From the IMG/VR virus record IMGVR_UViG_3300048928_000316, positions 1-33,069 of that record: a stretch of DNA of 33,069 nucleotides. One strand, written 5' to 3'. The position numbers were made by a program, and so were the translations under genes. Of the stretch, positions 22,726 through 31,535 are shown piece after piece. The DNA is from a virus. The notes below the pieces were generated by a model. That model did no database searches. It was given only the letters and a program-made list of their open reading frames with translations, and was not told the origin of the DNA. Each line of letters begins with the position of its first letter. Position 1 is the stretch's first letter.

Positions 22726-24221
22726 TGTCCATCGGATTCAGCAACATCCCGGCAGATCTGCGTGTTCCGCTGTTCTATGCGGAGATGGACAACTCGGCGG
22801 CGAACAGTGCGTCGTCGACCATGCGCCGGCTGATCGTCGGCCAGGTGAACGACAACGCCACCAGCGACAATATCGACTCTCTGGTGCTGGTGCCCAGCGT
22901 GGCCCTCGCCAAGACAATTGGCGGTCAAGGTTCCATGCTGGCCGCTATGTACGAAGCCTGGCGCAAGACCGACCCTGTGGGTGAAGTCTGGTGCCTGCCA
23001 TTGCTGGCAACCGAAGGTGCGGTAGCCAGCTCAACCGTGACCCTTGCAGGTGTGGCTACTGAGGCGGGTTTGTTGAACCTGTACGTTGGCGGTGTGCGTG
23101 TGCAGGCCACTGTAGTGAGTGCCGCAACTGCTGCCCAGGCCGCATCGGCGCTTGCAGTTCGAATCAACGCCTCACCGGACTTGCCGGTTACAGCGGCTGC
23201 CGTCGAAGCCGTGGTTACGCTCACCTGCAAATGGAAGGGCGAAAGCGGCAACGACATCAGCTTGCAGCTCAATCGGTTGGGCAAGACCAACGGCGAGATT
23301 ATTCCGGCTGGGCTTACCGCCACCGTCACCGCGATGGCAGGCGGTGTTGGAGCGCCTGATCAGGTAGAGGCGTTGGCCGCCCTGGGCGACGAGCCTTTCG
23401 AATTCATCTGCATGCCCTGGTCTGATACGACCAGTCTCAATGCCTGGAAGGCTGCAATGGATGACAGCGTGGGTCGCTGGAGTTGGGCCAAGCAGTTGTT
23501 CGGCCACGTCTACAGCGCCAAGCGTGGCACCCTTGGTACGCTGGTCGCGGCGGGCCAGACGCGCAACGACCAACACATGACCATCCAGGCCATGGAGGTA
23601 GGTGCGCCCCAACCGTTCTGGGTGCAGGCGGCATCGCTGGCTGCTCGTACGTCAGTTTTTATCTCTGCGGATGCCAGTCGCCCGACTCAAAGCGGTAGCT
23701 TGCCGGGCCTGGATCCGGCGCCGGCGAGCGAGCGGTTTACCCTGACTGAGCGTCAATCGCTGCTCAGTTACGGGATTGCAACGGCCTACTTTGAAGGCGG
23801 TTACGTGCGAATCCAGCGCGCTATCACGACCTACCAGAAGAATGCTTACGGCCAGCCGGATAACTCATACTTGGACAGCGAGACGATGCATCAATCGGCG
23901 TTCATCATCCGGCGCCTGCAAGGTGTGATCACCAGCAAGTACGGCCGCCACAAGCTGGCCAATGACGGTACCCGCTTCGGCGCCGGCGCGCCCATCGTGA
24001 CGCCGAGCACTATCCGCGGTGAACTGATTGCCCAGTACGCCAAGTTGGAGCTGGAAGGCCACGTAGAGAACGCCGAGCTGTTCGCCCAGCACTTGATCGT
24101 AGAGCGTGATGGCAACGACCCCAGCCGGGTCAACGTGTTGTTCCCGCCGGACTACATCAACGGTCTGCGCGTCTTCGCGCTACTCAACCAGTTCCGCTTG
24201 CAGTACGACGCTGCCGCGTAA
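22725..24221 (+). CDS. Tail sheath protein (Mu gpL type)
   Basis: 498 aa from the ATG at 22725, with GAGGGAGC upstream; the longer frame includes the DUF2635 gene's antisense-like reading and is rejected. Starts FSNIPADLRVPLFYAEMDNSAAN and ends VNVLFPPDYINGLRVFALLNQFRLQYD, both standard for Mu-like sheath proteins. The middle contains FICMPWSDTTSLNAWKAAMDD. It forms the contractile outer tube and shows that the phage is a myovirus. Confidence 0.95.
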   Translation: MSIGFSNIPADLRVPLFYAEMDNSAANSASSTMRRLIVGQVNDNATSDNIDSLVLVPSVALAKTIGGQGSMLAAMYEAWRKTDPVGEVWCLPLLATEGAVASSTVTLAGVATEAGLLNLYVGGVRVQATVVSAATAAQAASALAVRINASPDLPVTAAAVEAVVTLTCKWKGESGNDISLQLNRLGKTNGEIIPAGLTATVTAMAGGVGAPDQVEALAALGDEPFEFICMPWSDTTSLNAWKAAMDDSVGRWSWAKQLFGHVYSAKRGTLGTLVAAGQTRNDQHMTIQAMEVGAPQPFWVQAASLAARTSVFISADASRPTQSGSLPGLDPAPASERFTLTERQSLLSYGIATAYFEGGYVRIQRAITTYQKNAYGQPDNSYLDSETMHQSAFIIRRLQGVITSKYGRHKLANDGTRFGAGAPIVTPSTIRGELIAQYAKLELEGHVENAELFAQHLIVERDGNDPSRVNVLFPPDYINGLRVFALLNQFRLQYDAAA

Positions 24222-24240
24222 CGCTGCCCCTGAATACCCA

Positions 24241-24263
24241 GCCCGCGACGCGCGGGCATTTTT
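24241..24263 (+). terminator. Terminator between sheath and tube genes
   Basis: GCCCGCG (24241-24247) and CGCGGGC (24251-24257) form a perfect 7-bp stem with a 3-nt loop, followed by ATTTTTA. Probably partial, since the tail genes continue. Confidence 0.75.
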
Positions 24264-24280
24264 ATGCGCGGAGATAAACC

Positions 24281-24628
24281 ATGGGACAAAAAGTAGCGGG
24301 CACGGCCTACGTCAAAGTAGACGGCGCTCAGTTGACCATCACCGGGGGCTGCGAAGCGCCGCTGATGGAGGTCAAGCGGGAGACGGTGGTGCCGGGCTTT
24401 TACAAGGAAGAAGACCTTGCGCCGTGGGTCAAGGTCACAGCGGTGCATACCAATGACCTGGACATAAAGAAACTGGTCAACGGCACGGACATGACAGTTA
24501 CCGTTGAGTTCAAGAACGGAAAGGTCTACGTGCTGGCCGGTGCCTATCTGGTCGATGAACCCAGCTCCAAGGGTGATGACGGCACGATTGAGCTGCAATT
24601 CGACGGTATCAAGGGGACATGGCAATGA
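24281..24628 (+). CDS. Tail tube protein (Mu gpM type)
   Basis: 115 aa. GTAYVKVDGAQLTITGGCEAPLMEVKRETV and LKVTAVHTNDLDIKKLVNGTDMTVTVEFKNGKVYVLAGAYL in pattern, with the final EGTIELQFDG-like strand, identify the Mu-type tail tube. It forms hexameric rings inside the sheath. The stop overlaps the chaperone start in ATGA. Confidence 0.93.
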   Translation: MGQKVAGTAYVKVDGAQLTITGGCEAPLMEVKRETVVPGFYKEEDLAPWVKVTAVHTNDLDIKKLVNGTDMTVTVEFKNGKVYVLAGAYLVDEPSSKGDDGTIELQFDGIKGTWQ

Positions 24629-24921
24629 GTGAACCAATCAAGCTGGCCCAGCCAATCGAAGCCCATGGTGAGCAATTGACCGAGCTGACTTTGCGTCGAC
24701 CTACTGTTCAAGAGGTGCGGGCAATCAAAGCGATGCCCTACAAACTCGATAAGAACGAAGACGTCTATCTGGACATGGATGTCGCCGCCAAATACATCGC
24801 GGTGTGTGCGGGCATTCCACCTTCCTCAGTCAATCAGCTGGACCTCTCGGACCTGAACACATTGGCTTGGGCGATCTTTAGTTTTTTCATGACGTCGGCG
24901 TCACCTCCGCCGAAGACCTGA
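24625..24921 (+). CDS. Tail assembly chaperone, zero-frame product (Mu gp41-like)
   Basis: 98 aa. ATG 24625 is chosen because GGGGA lies 7 nt upstream and it overlaps the tube stop; the ATG at 24619 is only 1 nt from that site. LTLRRPTVQEVRAIKAMPYKL, VAAKYIAVCAGIPPSSVNQLDLSDLNTLAWAIFSFF is the Phage_TAC_7 family pattern. Near its end is the slippery site T TTT TTC, at which part of the ribosomes move to the -1 frame. Confidence 0.88.
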   Translation: MSEPIKLAQPIEAHGEQLTELTLRRPTVQEVRAIKAMPYKLDKNEDVYLDMDVAAKYIAVCAGIPPSSVNQLDLSDLNTLAWAIFSFFMTSASPPPKT

Positions 24922-25052
24922 TCGCCGTCAGTTATGACCTGGCTTGGTTTTGGAGGGTCGACCCCGAGGAAATGATGTCTAGGTCTCTGGACCTCATCAT
25001 CGAGTCGCAGGACCAGGCCCTTCGCATCAACGCATACCGGCAGGAATCATAA
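24625..25052 (+). CDS. Tail assembly chaperone frameshift product (GpE-like extension)
   Basis: Predicted 142-aa product: 88 zero-frame codons to 24888, then a -1 slip re-reads base 24888 and translation continues to the TAA at 25050-25052. The extension HDVGVTSAEDLIAVSYD then LAWFWRVDPEEMMSRSLDLIIESQDQALRINAYRQES resembles the P2 GpE/Mu gp42 domain (AWFW.W.PEE...L.L). No independent start with a ribosome site precedes it. Its stop overlaps the tape-measure ATG (TAATG). Such pairs bind the tape measure and guide tube assembly. Confidence 0.85.
24882..24913 (+). promoter_or_regulatory. Programmed -1 frameshift signal
   Basis: The slippery heptamer T TTT TTC (24882-24888, zero-frame codons TTT TTC) is followed by a 6-nt spacer and a 6-bp stem TCGGCG (24895-24900)/CGCCGA (24908-24913) with a 7-nt loop. 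This is the canonical layout. An alternative TGACG/CGTCA hairpin (24890-24903) overlaps it. Confidence 0.85.
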
Positions 25053-27175
25053 TGGCGGATAAATTTCAGCTTAAGGCGTTAATTACTGGCGTCGACAAGT
25101 TGTCGCCAAAATTAGCCGGAATCCAGAAGAACGTTGGTTCGTTCAGGAAGAACCTCGAAAAAACCGGTTTGGGGAAAATCGGCATTAAGGATTTGGTGAC
25201 CGGCGGCGCTATGGCCGCCCCATTCGCTGTCGGGATCAAGTCAGCGGTGGCGTTTGAATCCGAGATGGCCAACGTTAACAAGGTTGTCGACTTCAAGACG
25301 CCTGAGCAATTCAAGCAGATGGGCGAAGACATCTCACGGATGTCAGAAGTACTGCCAATGGCCGCGGGCGATATCGCCAAGATTGTCGCAGCCGGCGGGC
25401 AGGCTGGTTTCGCGCAAGACGAACTGCTGGGTTTCGCAGAGGCAGCCGTCAAGATGGGTATTGCCTTCGACCAGACCGCCGATCAAAGCGGCTACATGAT
25501 GGCAACATGGCGGACATCCTTCAAAATGACTCAGGGCGAGGTGACTGATCTTGCTGATCGGATCAACTACTTGGGTAACACGGGGCCAGCGAACACCAAG
25601 AAATTTTCCGATATCGTCACACGCATCGGGCCACTGGGTGAGGTTGCCGGCCTCGCCTCCGGCCAGATCGCAGCGCTGGGTGCGACGATGGCCGGGGTGG
25701 GGGTAGAGCAGGAGGTCGCGGCCACTGGCATCAAGAACTTCATGTTGTCGATGACCAAAGGGGCTTCGGCTACCAAAGCCCAATCGCTGGCGTTCAAGTC
25801 GATTCGTCTTGACTCCAAACAGGTTGCTAAATCGATGCAGGCGGATGCGCAGGGCACGATCCTGAACATTCTTGAGCGCATCGGCAAGGTCGACGCCGCG
25901 TCACGCGTGGGGCTGTTGACCCAGCTGTTCGGGTCAGAGTCGGTGACCTCGATTGCATCGCTGCTCACGAATCTTGATTTGCTCAAGGGCAACTTAAACA
26001 AAGTTGGGGATTCGACCCTTTACGCTGGGTCAATGCAGAAAGAGTATGCCGCCCGTGCCGCAACCACAGAGAATAATCTGGGGCTTCTGCGTAATGCCGC
26101 CAGCAACGTTTCGAAGGGCGTTGGCAATGCGCTTTTGCCTGCGGTTAACGGTGTTGTTGATGCAGTACGCCCAATGGTGGTTCAGTTCGCAAAACTGATC
26201 GAGGCCAATCCCGATGTAGTCCGTGGTGTTGCGGCTGCGGGCATAGCTTTTACCGCGCTCCGCCTCGGTATTGTTTCGACAATCGTGGCGACCAAGCTGT
26301 TGTCGTTTGCGATGAAAGCCAACCCTATCGGTCTTGCGGCTACCGGCATCGCTCTGGCGGCAGGGTTGATTGTGACGAACTGGTCCGCCATTGCACCGTA
26401 CTTCAACGCAATGTGGGACAAGATCAGAGGCCCGACGCTTGCAGCTTCGGAGATGTTTAAAACCTTTGCGTCGTATACACCCATTGGATTGATCGTGGCT
26501 AATTGGGGGCCGCTGTCTGAGTTCTTCAAAGCGTTATGGGGCGTGCTGGTTGCGGTGTCTACGCCGACCATGGAGTTCATGAAGACGATTTTTGACTGGT
26601 CGCCCCTCGGCCTTATCGTCAAAAACTGGGAGCCCATCAGCGCCTGGTTCAAGAGTCTTTGGGAAAAGCTGCGGCCAATCATCGAGCCGATGATGAAGTT
26701 GTTCGGAGGCGGAGAGGGTGGCGATGGTCTGATCCAAACCGCCACGGCGAAGGCCAATAGCTTCGCGGAGGCGCAAAGGATCCGCAACGCTGGCGAGGGT
26801 GGCGGTACCGGTGAGTTTTTACAGGCCAATGCCGCGCAGATCGTACGGAATCAGCAGACGTTGCGGAACGTCATCCAGGGGGGCGCGGATGTATCCAGGC
26901 TGCTGCGGCGTCCCGACCAGGCTCCGCCGGTTAACCTGCTGGCGCCGAGCAATTCCGGCTCTCTGCTAGCGCGCCCCGGGACACTGGCCGCGCCCGGCAG
27001 TGTTCCGCAGCAGGCCGCTCAAACCAATCGCACCCAGTTGAACGGTGAGATGAACATCCGTTTCAGCAACGCCCCGCCCGGATTGCGGGTGGATCCACCC
27101 AAAACCAATCAGCCCGGCCTGAGCGTAAAGCCCAGCGTGGGTTATCGCACCGTGGGCTCAGGAGGAACGCAGTGA
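25052..27175 (+). CDS. Tail tape measure protein
   Basis: 707 aa. The TP901-type tape-measure domain covers about residues 55-290 (AVAFESEMANVNKVVDFKTPEQFKQMGEDI in outline, then LPMAAGDIAKIVAAGGQAGFAQDELLGFAEAAVKMG). Hydrophobic segments lie at 385-430, and three related repeats FKTFASYTPIGLIVANWGPLSEFFKALW, FDWSPLGLIVKNWEPISAWFKSLW and one earlier occur at about 440-545. The tail is Gly/Ala/Pro-rich. It sets tail length and is ejected ahead of the DNA. Length is moderate for a Mu-type tail. Overlaps the next gene (GTGA/ATGA type) by 4 nt. Confidence 0.93.
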   Translation: MADKFQLKALITGVDKLSPKLAGIQKNVGSFRKNLEKTGLGKIGIKDLVTGGAMAAPFAVGIKSAVAFESEMANVNKVVDFKTPEQFKQMGEDISRMSEVLPMAAGDIAKIVAAGGQAGFAQDELLGFAEAAVKMGIAFDQTADQSGYMMATWRTSFKMTQGEVTDLADRINYLGNTGPANTKKFSDIVTRIGPLGEVAGLASGQIAALGATMAGVGVEQEVAATGIKNFMLSMTKGASATKAQSLAFKSIRLDSKQVAKSMQADAQGTILNILERIGKVDAASRVGLLTQLFGSESVTSIASLLTNLDLLKGNLNKVGDSTLYAGSMQKEYAARAATTENNLGLLRNAASNVSKGVGNALLPAVNGVVDAVRPMVVQFAKLIEANPDVVRGVAAAGIAFTALRLGIVSTIVATKLLSFAMKANPIGLAATGIALAAGLIVTNWSAIAPYFNAMWDKIRGPTLAASEMFKTFASYTPIGLIVANWGPLSEFFKALWGVLVAVSTPTMEFMKTIFDWSPLGLIVKNWEPISAWFKSLWEKLRPIIEPMMKLFGGGEGGDGLIQTATAKANSFAEAQRIRNAGEGGGTGEFLQANAAQIVRNQQTLRNVIQGGADVSRLLRRPDQAPPVNLLAPSNSGSLLARPGTLAAPGSVPQQAAQTNRTQLNGEMNIRFSNAPPGLRVDPPKTNQPGLSVKPSVGYRTVGSGGTQ

Positions 27176-28482
27176 AAAAGACCTGGCGCGATGATCTGCT
27201 GCCTGCGTCGTTCAGGGGAATCAACTTCCTGATCGAACAGGCAGCAGTCCCTATTGGCCGCAAAGGCCAGCTGCACGAATACCCCCAGCGGGATGAGCCG
27301 TTTTTCGAGTCGCTGGGCAAGCAATCCCAGGTGCACAAGGTGAGCGCCTACGTCATCGGCGACGACTGTTTTGAGCGGCGGGATAAGCTGCTGGAAGCGT
27401 TGGAGAAAGAAGGCGCGGGCGAGTTGGTTCACCCGTGGCTGGGCCGGATGCTGGTCGATGTAGGCGAGTGCGATCTAACCCACAGCCGCACCGAGGGCGG
27501 TATGGCTCGCCTGGAGCTGACGTTCTACCCCAGCAAACCACGCAAGTTTCCCACCGGCACCGCGAACACCCAGCAACAGGTGGTCAAGTCGTCGGAAAGT
27601 CTGTTCGACTCGGCGCTTCGTCGTTACAAGGCGGCGATGGCGTTGGTAGACAGTGCCCGGATCAACTTGATAGGGCTTCGCAATGGACTGTCGGGCGTAT
27701 ACGCGATCATTCAACGGCAGTTCGCGCCGTTCCTGGGGATCTTTACCAACCTCAGCGGTTTTATCCAGTCGTTGGTGAATTCGCCGTCGGCGCTCAGCGC
27801 GTTGTTTTCCAGCTACTTCAGCGACTTCTCAACCAGTGGCCTTTTCCGCACAGGCGTAAACCGCCCTGGCAGCGCGCCTGGTTCGCCTGGCGTTGCAGCG
27901 GCTTCTATCGCCGCTCCCAGTTACCGCGATGCGGTGGCGGTGGCCTCACAGCACGCCGAGGCCGTGACCAGTATCAACACCGTGCCGCAAGCCAGTGGTG
28001 CGGATACTACCGCCGCAGCGCAGGCGGCAGCGAACCTGGTGCAGGACTCGTTGCTGGTCCAGGTGGCATTGATCATCAGTGAGATGCCGGTGGCGACGCA
28101 GCCGATTGCGGTGGAGTCCACGCCTTCAATTGATCATCAGGCCGTGCAACCGGTGGAGCGGCCAGAAGTTCCCGTGGCCGACGACGTGATCCAGCTGCGT
28201 GACGCACTGAGCGAGGCCGTATGGGAAGCATCCCTCAAGGCTGACCCGGAGCATTACCAGGCGCTCAATACGCTGCGCCAGGCGCTGATCAAGCACCTGA
28301 CTGCCGTCGCGGCGTCAGGCGTGCGCCTGGTAGACATCACGCCGGCAGAAACCCTGCCGGCGCTGGTCCTGGCCTATCGCCACTTCGGTGACGCCACGCG
28401 GGCCGGCGAGGTGGTGCAGCGTAACCGCATTCAACATCCGGGCTTCGTGCCAGCGGTACCGCTGAAAATCGCTCAGGAGTAA
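27172..28482 (+). CDS. DNA circulation protein (Mu gpN-like)
   Basis: 436 aa. Start WRDDLLPASFRGINFLIEQAAVPIGRKGQLHEYPQRDEPFFESLGKQ matches the DNA_circ_N family: ASFRG..F........GR....HE.P.RD.P. Then YVIGDDCFERRDKLLEALEKEGAGELVHPWLG. In Mu this protein (N) belongs to the tail tip/baseplate between tape measure and hub; the family name comes from an old circularisation phenotype. The C-terminal half is Ala/Val-rich and helical. Four-nt overlap with the tape measure. Confidence 0.9.
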   Translation: MKKTWRDDLLPASFRGINFLIEQAAVPIGRKGQLHEYPQRDEPFFESLGKQSQVHKVSAYVIGDDCFERRDKLLEALEKEGAGELVHPWLGRMLVDVGECDLTHSRTEGGMARLELTFYPSKPRKFPTGTANTQQQVVKSSESLFDSALRRYKAAMALVDSARINLIGLRNGLSGVYAIIQRQFAPFLGIFTNLSGFIQSLVNSPSALSALFSSYFSDFSTSGLFRTGVNRPGSAPGSPGVAAASIAAPSYRDAVAVASQHAEAVTSINTVPQASGADTTAAAQAAANLVQDSLLVQVALIISEMPVATQPIAVESTPSIDHQAVQPVERPEVPVADDVIQLRDALSEAVWEASLKADPEHYQALNTLRQALIKHLTAVAASGVRLVDITPAETLPALVLAYRHFGDATRAGEVVQRNRIQHPGFVPAVPLKIAQE

Positions 28483-28485
28483 CCT

Positions 28486-29601
28486 ATGCTCGATACCGCA
28501 AACGCTGTCAGCCTGACCGTTGACGGCCTGGATTATGGTGGCTGGAAAAAGGTAGAGATATCGGCAGGACTGGAACGCCAGGCCCGTGACTTCAATCTGA
28601 GCATCACCTGGCGCTGGCCGGGGCAGACCGTCTCTATCCCCATCCGCCAGGGCGCCAAGTGCCAGGTGCGTATCGGTGGGGATTTGATCCTCACAGGCTG
28701 GGTGTTCTCCACGCCGATCAGCTACGACGATAAGCAGATCACGCTGTCGATCTCGGGTCGGTCCCTGACTGCTGACCTGGTGGACTGCGCGGCAGTGAAC
28801 AAACCCGGGCAATGGAAAAATCAAGGCGTGCTCAGCATCGTGAAGGCACTGGCCGCGCCCTACGGGTTGGCCGTGCGCAGCGAGATTCCCGAAACCGGCA
28901 AGCTGTCCGACCACACGATTGAACCTGGCGAAACGGCCTTTGAATCCATTGACAGGTTGTTGACGCTGTTCCGCGTGTTTTCCACGGATGACGCCAAAGG
29001 CATGGTGGTGTTGGCAAAGCCTGGCAGCGAGGGCAGGGCAGTGGACGCCCTTCAGCTCGGCAAGAACGTTTTGTCTGGCGATACGCAGCTAGATTTTTCC
29101 AGCGTGTTTTCGGAGTATCGGGTGCTGGGCCAGCGCAGCGGTACCGACGATGAGTTCGGCGAACAGGCGGCGGAAGTGTCGGCCAAGGTCAGTGATGAGC
29201 GCACGACCCGCAAGCGCGTATTGATCATCCAAGAAAGCGGCCAGATGACCACCACGCTCGCCCAGAGCAGGGCCAACTGGGAGCGCGGCCAGCGCATGGG
29301 CAAAGCCTTGAGCACCACTTACAAGGTGCAGGGCTGGAGACAGTCGAATGGTGCGCTGTGGCGTCACAACATGCTGGTGCGTGTTGTCGACCCCGTGATT
29401 GGCTTCGACCGCGACATGCTGATCGCCGAAGTCACATACTCCATGGGCCCAGAAGGGACGATTACGACCATGGTAGTGGGCCCGCCGGACGGCTTCGAAC
29501 CTGAGCCGCACGACCCGCACAAAGACAGAAAAATCAAGAAGGGCGGCAAAGCCGACAACTTCGAATACCTGCTGCCCGCTGATTGGAAACCCACTGAATG
29601 A
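28486..29601 (+). CDS. Baseplate hub protein (Mu gp44/P-like)
   Basis: 371 aa, start 28486 with CAGGAG upstream. LTVDGLDYGGWKKVEISAGLERQARDFNLSITW, WRVFSTPISYDD-like, and SISGRSLTADLVDCAAVNKPGQWKN are typical of the phage hub family (Mu P, P2 gpD-like fold). GLLV/GFDRDMLIAEVTYSMGPEGTITTMVVGPPDGF near 300-345 closes the last barrel. It holds the spike and links tube to baseplate. Overlaps the spike gene in ATGA. Confidence 0.9.
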   Translation: MLDTANAVSLTVDGLDYGGWKKVEISAGLERQARDFNLSITWRWPGQTVSIPIRQGAKCQVRIGGDLILTGWVFSTPISYDDKQITLSISGRSLTADLVDCAAVNKPGQWKNQGVLSIVKALAAPYGLAVRSEIPETGKLSDHTIEPGETAFESIDRLLTLFRVFSTDDAKGMVVLAKPGSEGRAVDALQLGKNVLSGDTQLDFSSVFSEYRVLGQRSGTDDEFGEQAAEVSAKVSDERTTRKRVLIIQESGQMTTTLAQSRANWERGQRMGKALSTTYKVQGWRQSNGALWRHNMLVRVVDPVIGFDRDMLIAEVTYSMGPEGTITTMVVGPPDGFEPEPHDPHKDRKIKKGGKADNFEYLLPADWKPTE

Positions 29602-30110
29602 GCCTACTCAACCGAATTCTAGTGCGCGGTACCGTGGTCCTGGTGGATTCGGCCAGGAAGCTCCAAGCCCTGCAAATGCGCCTTACGGCGGGAGAGGTTA
29701 AGGACAGCCTCGAGCACTTCGAACCCTACGGCTTTACCAGTAACCCGTTGGCCGGCGCCGAGGGCATTGCCGCGTTCATGGGCGGTGATCGTTCGCACGG
29801 GGTGCTGCTGGTGGTCGCGGATCGCCGGTACCGGATTAAAGAATTGAAACCGGGCGAGGTGGCCATCTACACCGACGAAGGTGACAAGGTGCACTTCAAG
29901 CGTGGCCGCATCATCGATATCGAAACCGAAACCCTGAATATCAGGGCAAGCGCGGCGGTGAATATCGAGACCCCGGTGATCAACCAGACAGGTCAAATCA
30001 TCTCCGACGGCGATCAAATTGCGGGCGGCGTCAGCCAGATTAATCATCCGCATGGCGGTGTGATGCGCGGCACTGACCAGTCTGGGCCTCCGGTAGGGGG
30101 TGGTGGATGA
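29598..30110 (+). CDS. Baseplate spike protein (Mu gp45-like)
   Basis: 170 aa. An OB-fold N-terminal domain (LQALQMRLTAGEVKDSLEHFEPYGFTSNPLAG) is followed by a beta-helix (HFKRGRIIDIETETLNIRASAAVNIETPVINQTGQI) and the end segment NHPHGGVMRGTDQSGPPVGGG. Mu gp45 is a membrane-piercing trimer with an iron bound by His-x-His at its apex; the HPH here agrees with that. Overlaps the gp46-like gene by 4 nt. Confidence 0.92.
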   Translation: MSLLNRILVRGTVVLVDSARKLQALQMRLTAGEVKDSLEHFEPYGFTSNPLAGAEGIAAFMGGDRSHGVLLVVADRRYRIKELKPGEVAIYTDEGDKVHFKRGRIIDIETETLNIRASAAVNIETPVINQTGQIISDGDQIAGGVSQINHPHGGVMRGTDQSGPPVGGGG

Positions 30111-30505
30111 ACATCGAGCCCAGCCTTGAAACCTCACTGATCCGCGCCGTGGTGATCAGCTTGTTCACCTGGCGCCGTGCCGCCACCGATGACCCAGTGG
30201 ATGACGATGAACGTTTCGGTTGGTGGGGTGATAGCTATCCCACCATAGCCGATGACCGGATCGGCTCCCGGCTGTGGCTGCTGCGCCGGGTCAAGCTCAC
30301 GGCGGATACCCAGCGAGACGCAGAGTTCTATGCCCGCGAGGCGCTGCAATGGCTGCTCGATGACGGCCAGGTGCTTGAGATGGATGTGATCACCGAGCGT
30401 GCAGACAGCTATCGCCTGAACCTGCAAGTGATCCTCACCGTACTGACGGGCGCCCGCCTGAAAATCAACTCAAGTCAACTGTGGCAGGTGATCTATGCCG
30501 TATGA
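30107..30505 (+). CDS. Baseplate protein GP46 family (Mu gp46-like)
   Basis: 132 aa. SLETSLIRAVVISLFTWRRAATDDPVDDDERFGWWGDSYP and GSRLWLLRRVKLTADTQRDAEFYAREALQWLLDDG are the GP46 hallmarks. It belongs to the wedge and is homologous in place to T4 gp25. Overlaps the baseplate J gene by 11 nt. Confidence 0.92.
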   Translation: MNIEPSLETSLIRAVVISLFTWRRAATDDPVDDDERFGWWGDSYPTIADDRIGSRLWLLRRVKLTADTQRDAEFYAREALQWLLDDGQVLEMDVITERADSYRLNLQVILTVLTGARLKINSSQLWQVIYAV

Positions 30506-31535
30506 AACTCCATCACTTCCCGTGCTGGTCGGTCGCACGCAAAGCGATCTCGCCAGCGATGCGCTACGGCGCTCGGACGCCCAGGTGATGAGCAGAGCAA
30601 TAAGCGGTACCGCCTACGGTTTGTACGGGTACCTGAAATGGATCGCAGACCAGATCCTGCCGGACACTGCTGATGAAGAGACGTTGGAGCGCACCGCACG
30701 TCTGCGCCTGAAACAACCTAGAAAAGCGGCTCAGCCTGCGTCAGGGTCGGTGGGTTTCACCGCTGCAGCCCGTGCTGTAGTGGATGTCGACACAGTGTTG
30801 CAGGCTGGTGACGGTCGGACTTACAAAGTCACTGTTGGCAAGATAACTGTCGCCGGTGCCAATACATGCAGCATCGAAGCTGTCGACGCGGGCGTGATGG
30901 GGAATGCCGACCCCGGCCTGGTTCTGAAACTTGTCCAGCCCATTGAGGGAGTGGCGGATACGTTCACCGTGTTGGCGCCAGGTCTGATTGGCGGCATAGC
31001 GATGGAAAGCGTCGAGGCGCTACGGGCGAGAGTGTCTCGTTCCTACAGGGTAATCCCTCACGGGGGGAACAGGGATGATTACGAAACCTGGGCATTGGAG
31101 TGTCCCGGTGTTACCCGCGCCTGGTGCCGTCGTAATTACATGGGGCCTGGCACGGTCGCGGTGTTCTTTATGCGTGACGGTGACGTTGATCCAATCCCTG
31201 ACGCTGCCCAGTTGAAAGAAGTGTTCGATTACATCGAGCGGGTACGCCCAGTTACTGCGGAGCTGTACGTGCTTCCCCCTGTGGCGTTACCGGTTATTTA
31301 CCGTATTCGACTGACGCCTGACACGAGTGCCGTGCGTGCGGCTGTGCAATCCCAACTGATTGATTTGCACAACCGCGAGGCCGGGCTGGGGGACACTCTT
31401 TTACTCACCCATATAGCGGAGTCGGTAAGCAGATCGGCCGGCGAAACTGATCACAAATTACTGGCTCCCGTTGCTGATGTTTCTGCGGCTGCGAACCAGC
31501 TGCTTACGTTTGGGGGATGCATATGGGTGGTCTAA
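30495..31535 (+). CDS. Baseplate J protein (Mu gp47-like)
   Basis: 346 aa. SLPVLVGRTQSDLASDALRRSDAQVMSRAISGTAYGLYGYLKWIADQILPDTADEETLERTARLRLKQPRKAA then ASGSVGFTA, VDAGVMGNADPGLVLKLVQPIEGVADTFTVLAPGLIGGIAMESVEALRARV and GGNRDDYETWALECPGVTRAWCRRNYMGPGTVAVFFMR in order match Baseplate_J. Together with gp46/gp48 proteins it forms the baseplate wedge. Overlaps the gp48-like gene by 13 nt. Confidence 0.94.
   Translation: MPYETPSLPVLVGRTQSDLASDALRRSDAQVMSRAISGTAYGLYGYLKWIADQILPDTADEETLERTARLRLKQPRKAAQPASGSVGFTAAARAVVDVDTVLQAGDGRTYKVTVGKITVAGANTCSIEAVDAGVMGNADPGLVLKLVQPIEGVADTFTVLAPGLIGGIAMESVEALRARVSRSYRVIPHGGNRDDYETWALECPGVTRAWCRRNYMGPGTVAVFFMRDGDVDPIPDAAQLKEVFDYIERVRPVTAELYVLPPVALPVIYRIRLTPDTSAVRAAVQSQLIDLHNREAGLGDTLLLTHIAESVSRSAGETDHKLLAPVADVSAAANQLLTFGGCIWVV

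Noticed and set aside
24241-24263. Sheath-tube hairpin as the end of an operon
   Set aside because: It is a good stem, but the tail genes continue in the same direction with tight coupling, so complete termination is unlikely.
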